A stretch of 11,727 nucleotides of DNA, from NCBI GenBank assembly GCA_027021145.1, contig JALUUX010000043.1, forward strand, positions 1-11,727. The letters are read 5' to 3'. Source of the stretch: Candidatus Shapirobacteria bacterium. GTDB lineage: Bacteria; Patescibacteriota; Microgenomatia; UBA12405; JAHJSD01. Below, piece by piece: positions 11,554-11,727 of this stretch. Both the position numbers and the translations under genes were made by a program. Position 1 is the first letter of the stretch. The number at the start of each line of letters is the position of its first letter. Under the pieces are notes generated by a model. It worked only from the letters and a program-made list of their open reading frames with translations. It was not told the origin of the DNA and did not search any database.

Positions 11554-11727
11554 TTTTTCCCAAATCTCAACTCCCACTCCTCTAAAACTCTCCCCTCTTT
11601 TCAATTCATAATTCATCATTCTCAATTCTTGCCTAATTTTATCCTCTGGATCAAAAATTGGCAAGGCATAACTAATCAAAAAAATCTTGTTTTCATGTAT
11701 TAATACATTAAAACGACTTCCTCTTGG
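11551..11727 (-). CDS. C-terminal end of unrecognised protein (partial)
   Basis: A reading frame open from the right edge to a TAG at 11553-11551, giving 58 residues. It contains RFNVLIHENKIFLISYALPI (5-24), a beta-strand-like stretch, then a helical charged segment RQELRMMNYELKRGE (32-46), and ends GVGVEIWEK. The alternating strand pattern with a late GVGVEI strand is loosely reminiscent of the effector-domain end of TrmB-like regulators, but this is weak and I do not assign it. The segment 32-46 is encoded by ATTCAT-type repeats (11601-11630), a word style also seen elsewhere in the window. Upstream sequence is needed to identify the gene. It is co-oriented with the cluster and may be the gene before it. 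Confidence 0.55.
   Translation of the reverse strand, partial: PRGSRFNVLIHENKIFLISYALPIFDPEDKIRQELRMMNYELKRGESFRGVGVEIWEK
11601..11630. repeat. ATTCAT-type degenerate repeats at the end of the upstream gene
   Basis: Words CAATTCATA, ATTCATCAT and CTCAATTCT, with a period near 9 bases, encode ELRMMNYELK in the partial gene's C-terminal part. Confidence 0.55.

Noticed and set aside
11503..11560. Operon promoter in the AT-rich spacer
   Set aside because: Several TAATAAT/TTAATA-like words exist, but they are the repeat words themselves and no -35 with suitable spacing stands out.
11695..11708. 14-bp palindrome ATGTATTAATACAT as an operator
   Set aside because: It lies inside the coding frame of the partial gene, is short and AT-rich, and has no second copy seen.
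1..11727. Alternative genetic code (TGA as Gly), as in some CPR groups
   Set aside because: TGA ends genes at 203-205, 2447-2449 and 3671-3673 in ordinary overlap or junction positions, and no family motif needs TGA read through.

Overview
The window reads as one long surface-polysaccharide (glycan) biosynthesis cluster from an AT-rich bacterium. Every convincing gene is on the minus strand, so transcription runs from high to low coordinates. The best guess for the source is a Patescibacteria/CPR lineage, probably Microgenomates-like. This rests on a DUF4012-type membrane protein, compact genes joined by ATGA overlaps, many distinct GT4 enzymes in a row, and short-word repeat arrays in genes and spacers. 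TGA is used as a stop at 203-205, 2447-2449 and 3671-3673, which argues against the CPR groups that recode TGA as glycine. The taxonomic call is inference.

Layout in transcription order: the C-terminal end of an unrecognised gene (11727-11551); a repeat- and purine-rich spacer with a doubtful 67-codon ORF; two GT4 glycosyltransferases (11311-10181, 10173-8986); a left-handed beta-helix acyltransferase (8983-8339); a two-TM protein of unknown function (8258-7686); a GT2 rhamnosyltransferase-like enzyme (7670-6624); an O-antigen ligase/polymerase-like membrane protein with a Pro-rich loop (6584-5181); a GT-C (ArnT/PMT-like) membrane glycosyltransferase (5119-3671); three more GT4 enzymes (3664-2447, 2450-1296, 1306-203); and the N-terminus of a DUF4012-like membrane protein (206-1). 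Spacers are short, no minus-strand intrinsic terminator is visible, and several genes overlap by 4-11 bases, so the set is probably one operon.

How the genes would work together (inference): the five GT4s and the GT2 assemble an oligosaccharide at the cytoplasmic face, the acyltransferase decorates a sugar, the GT-C enzyme adds a lipid-linked sugar on the outer face, and the ligase-like protein polymerises the glycan or transfers it to an acceptor. An initiating phosphoglycosyltransferase, a flippase and nucleotide-sugar synthesis genes are absent here and may lie outside.

The most unusual signal is a set of short-period (mostly 7 bp, also 8, 9 and 10 bp) repeat arrays, each with its own word, at gene junctions and as in-frame insertions in protein loops. 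Two junction arrays (10177-10204 and 7671-7710) carry a stop codon in every frame. The arrays inside genes lack in-frame stops. In one, the only variant base falls exactly where the consensus would have created an in-frame stop. Two unrelated proteins share a C-terminal tail because the same 10-bp word lies at both gene ends.
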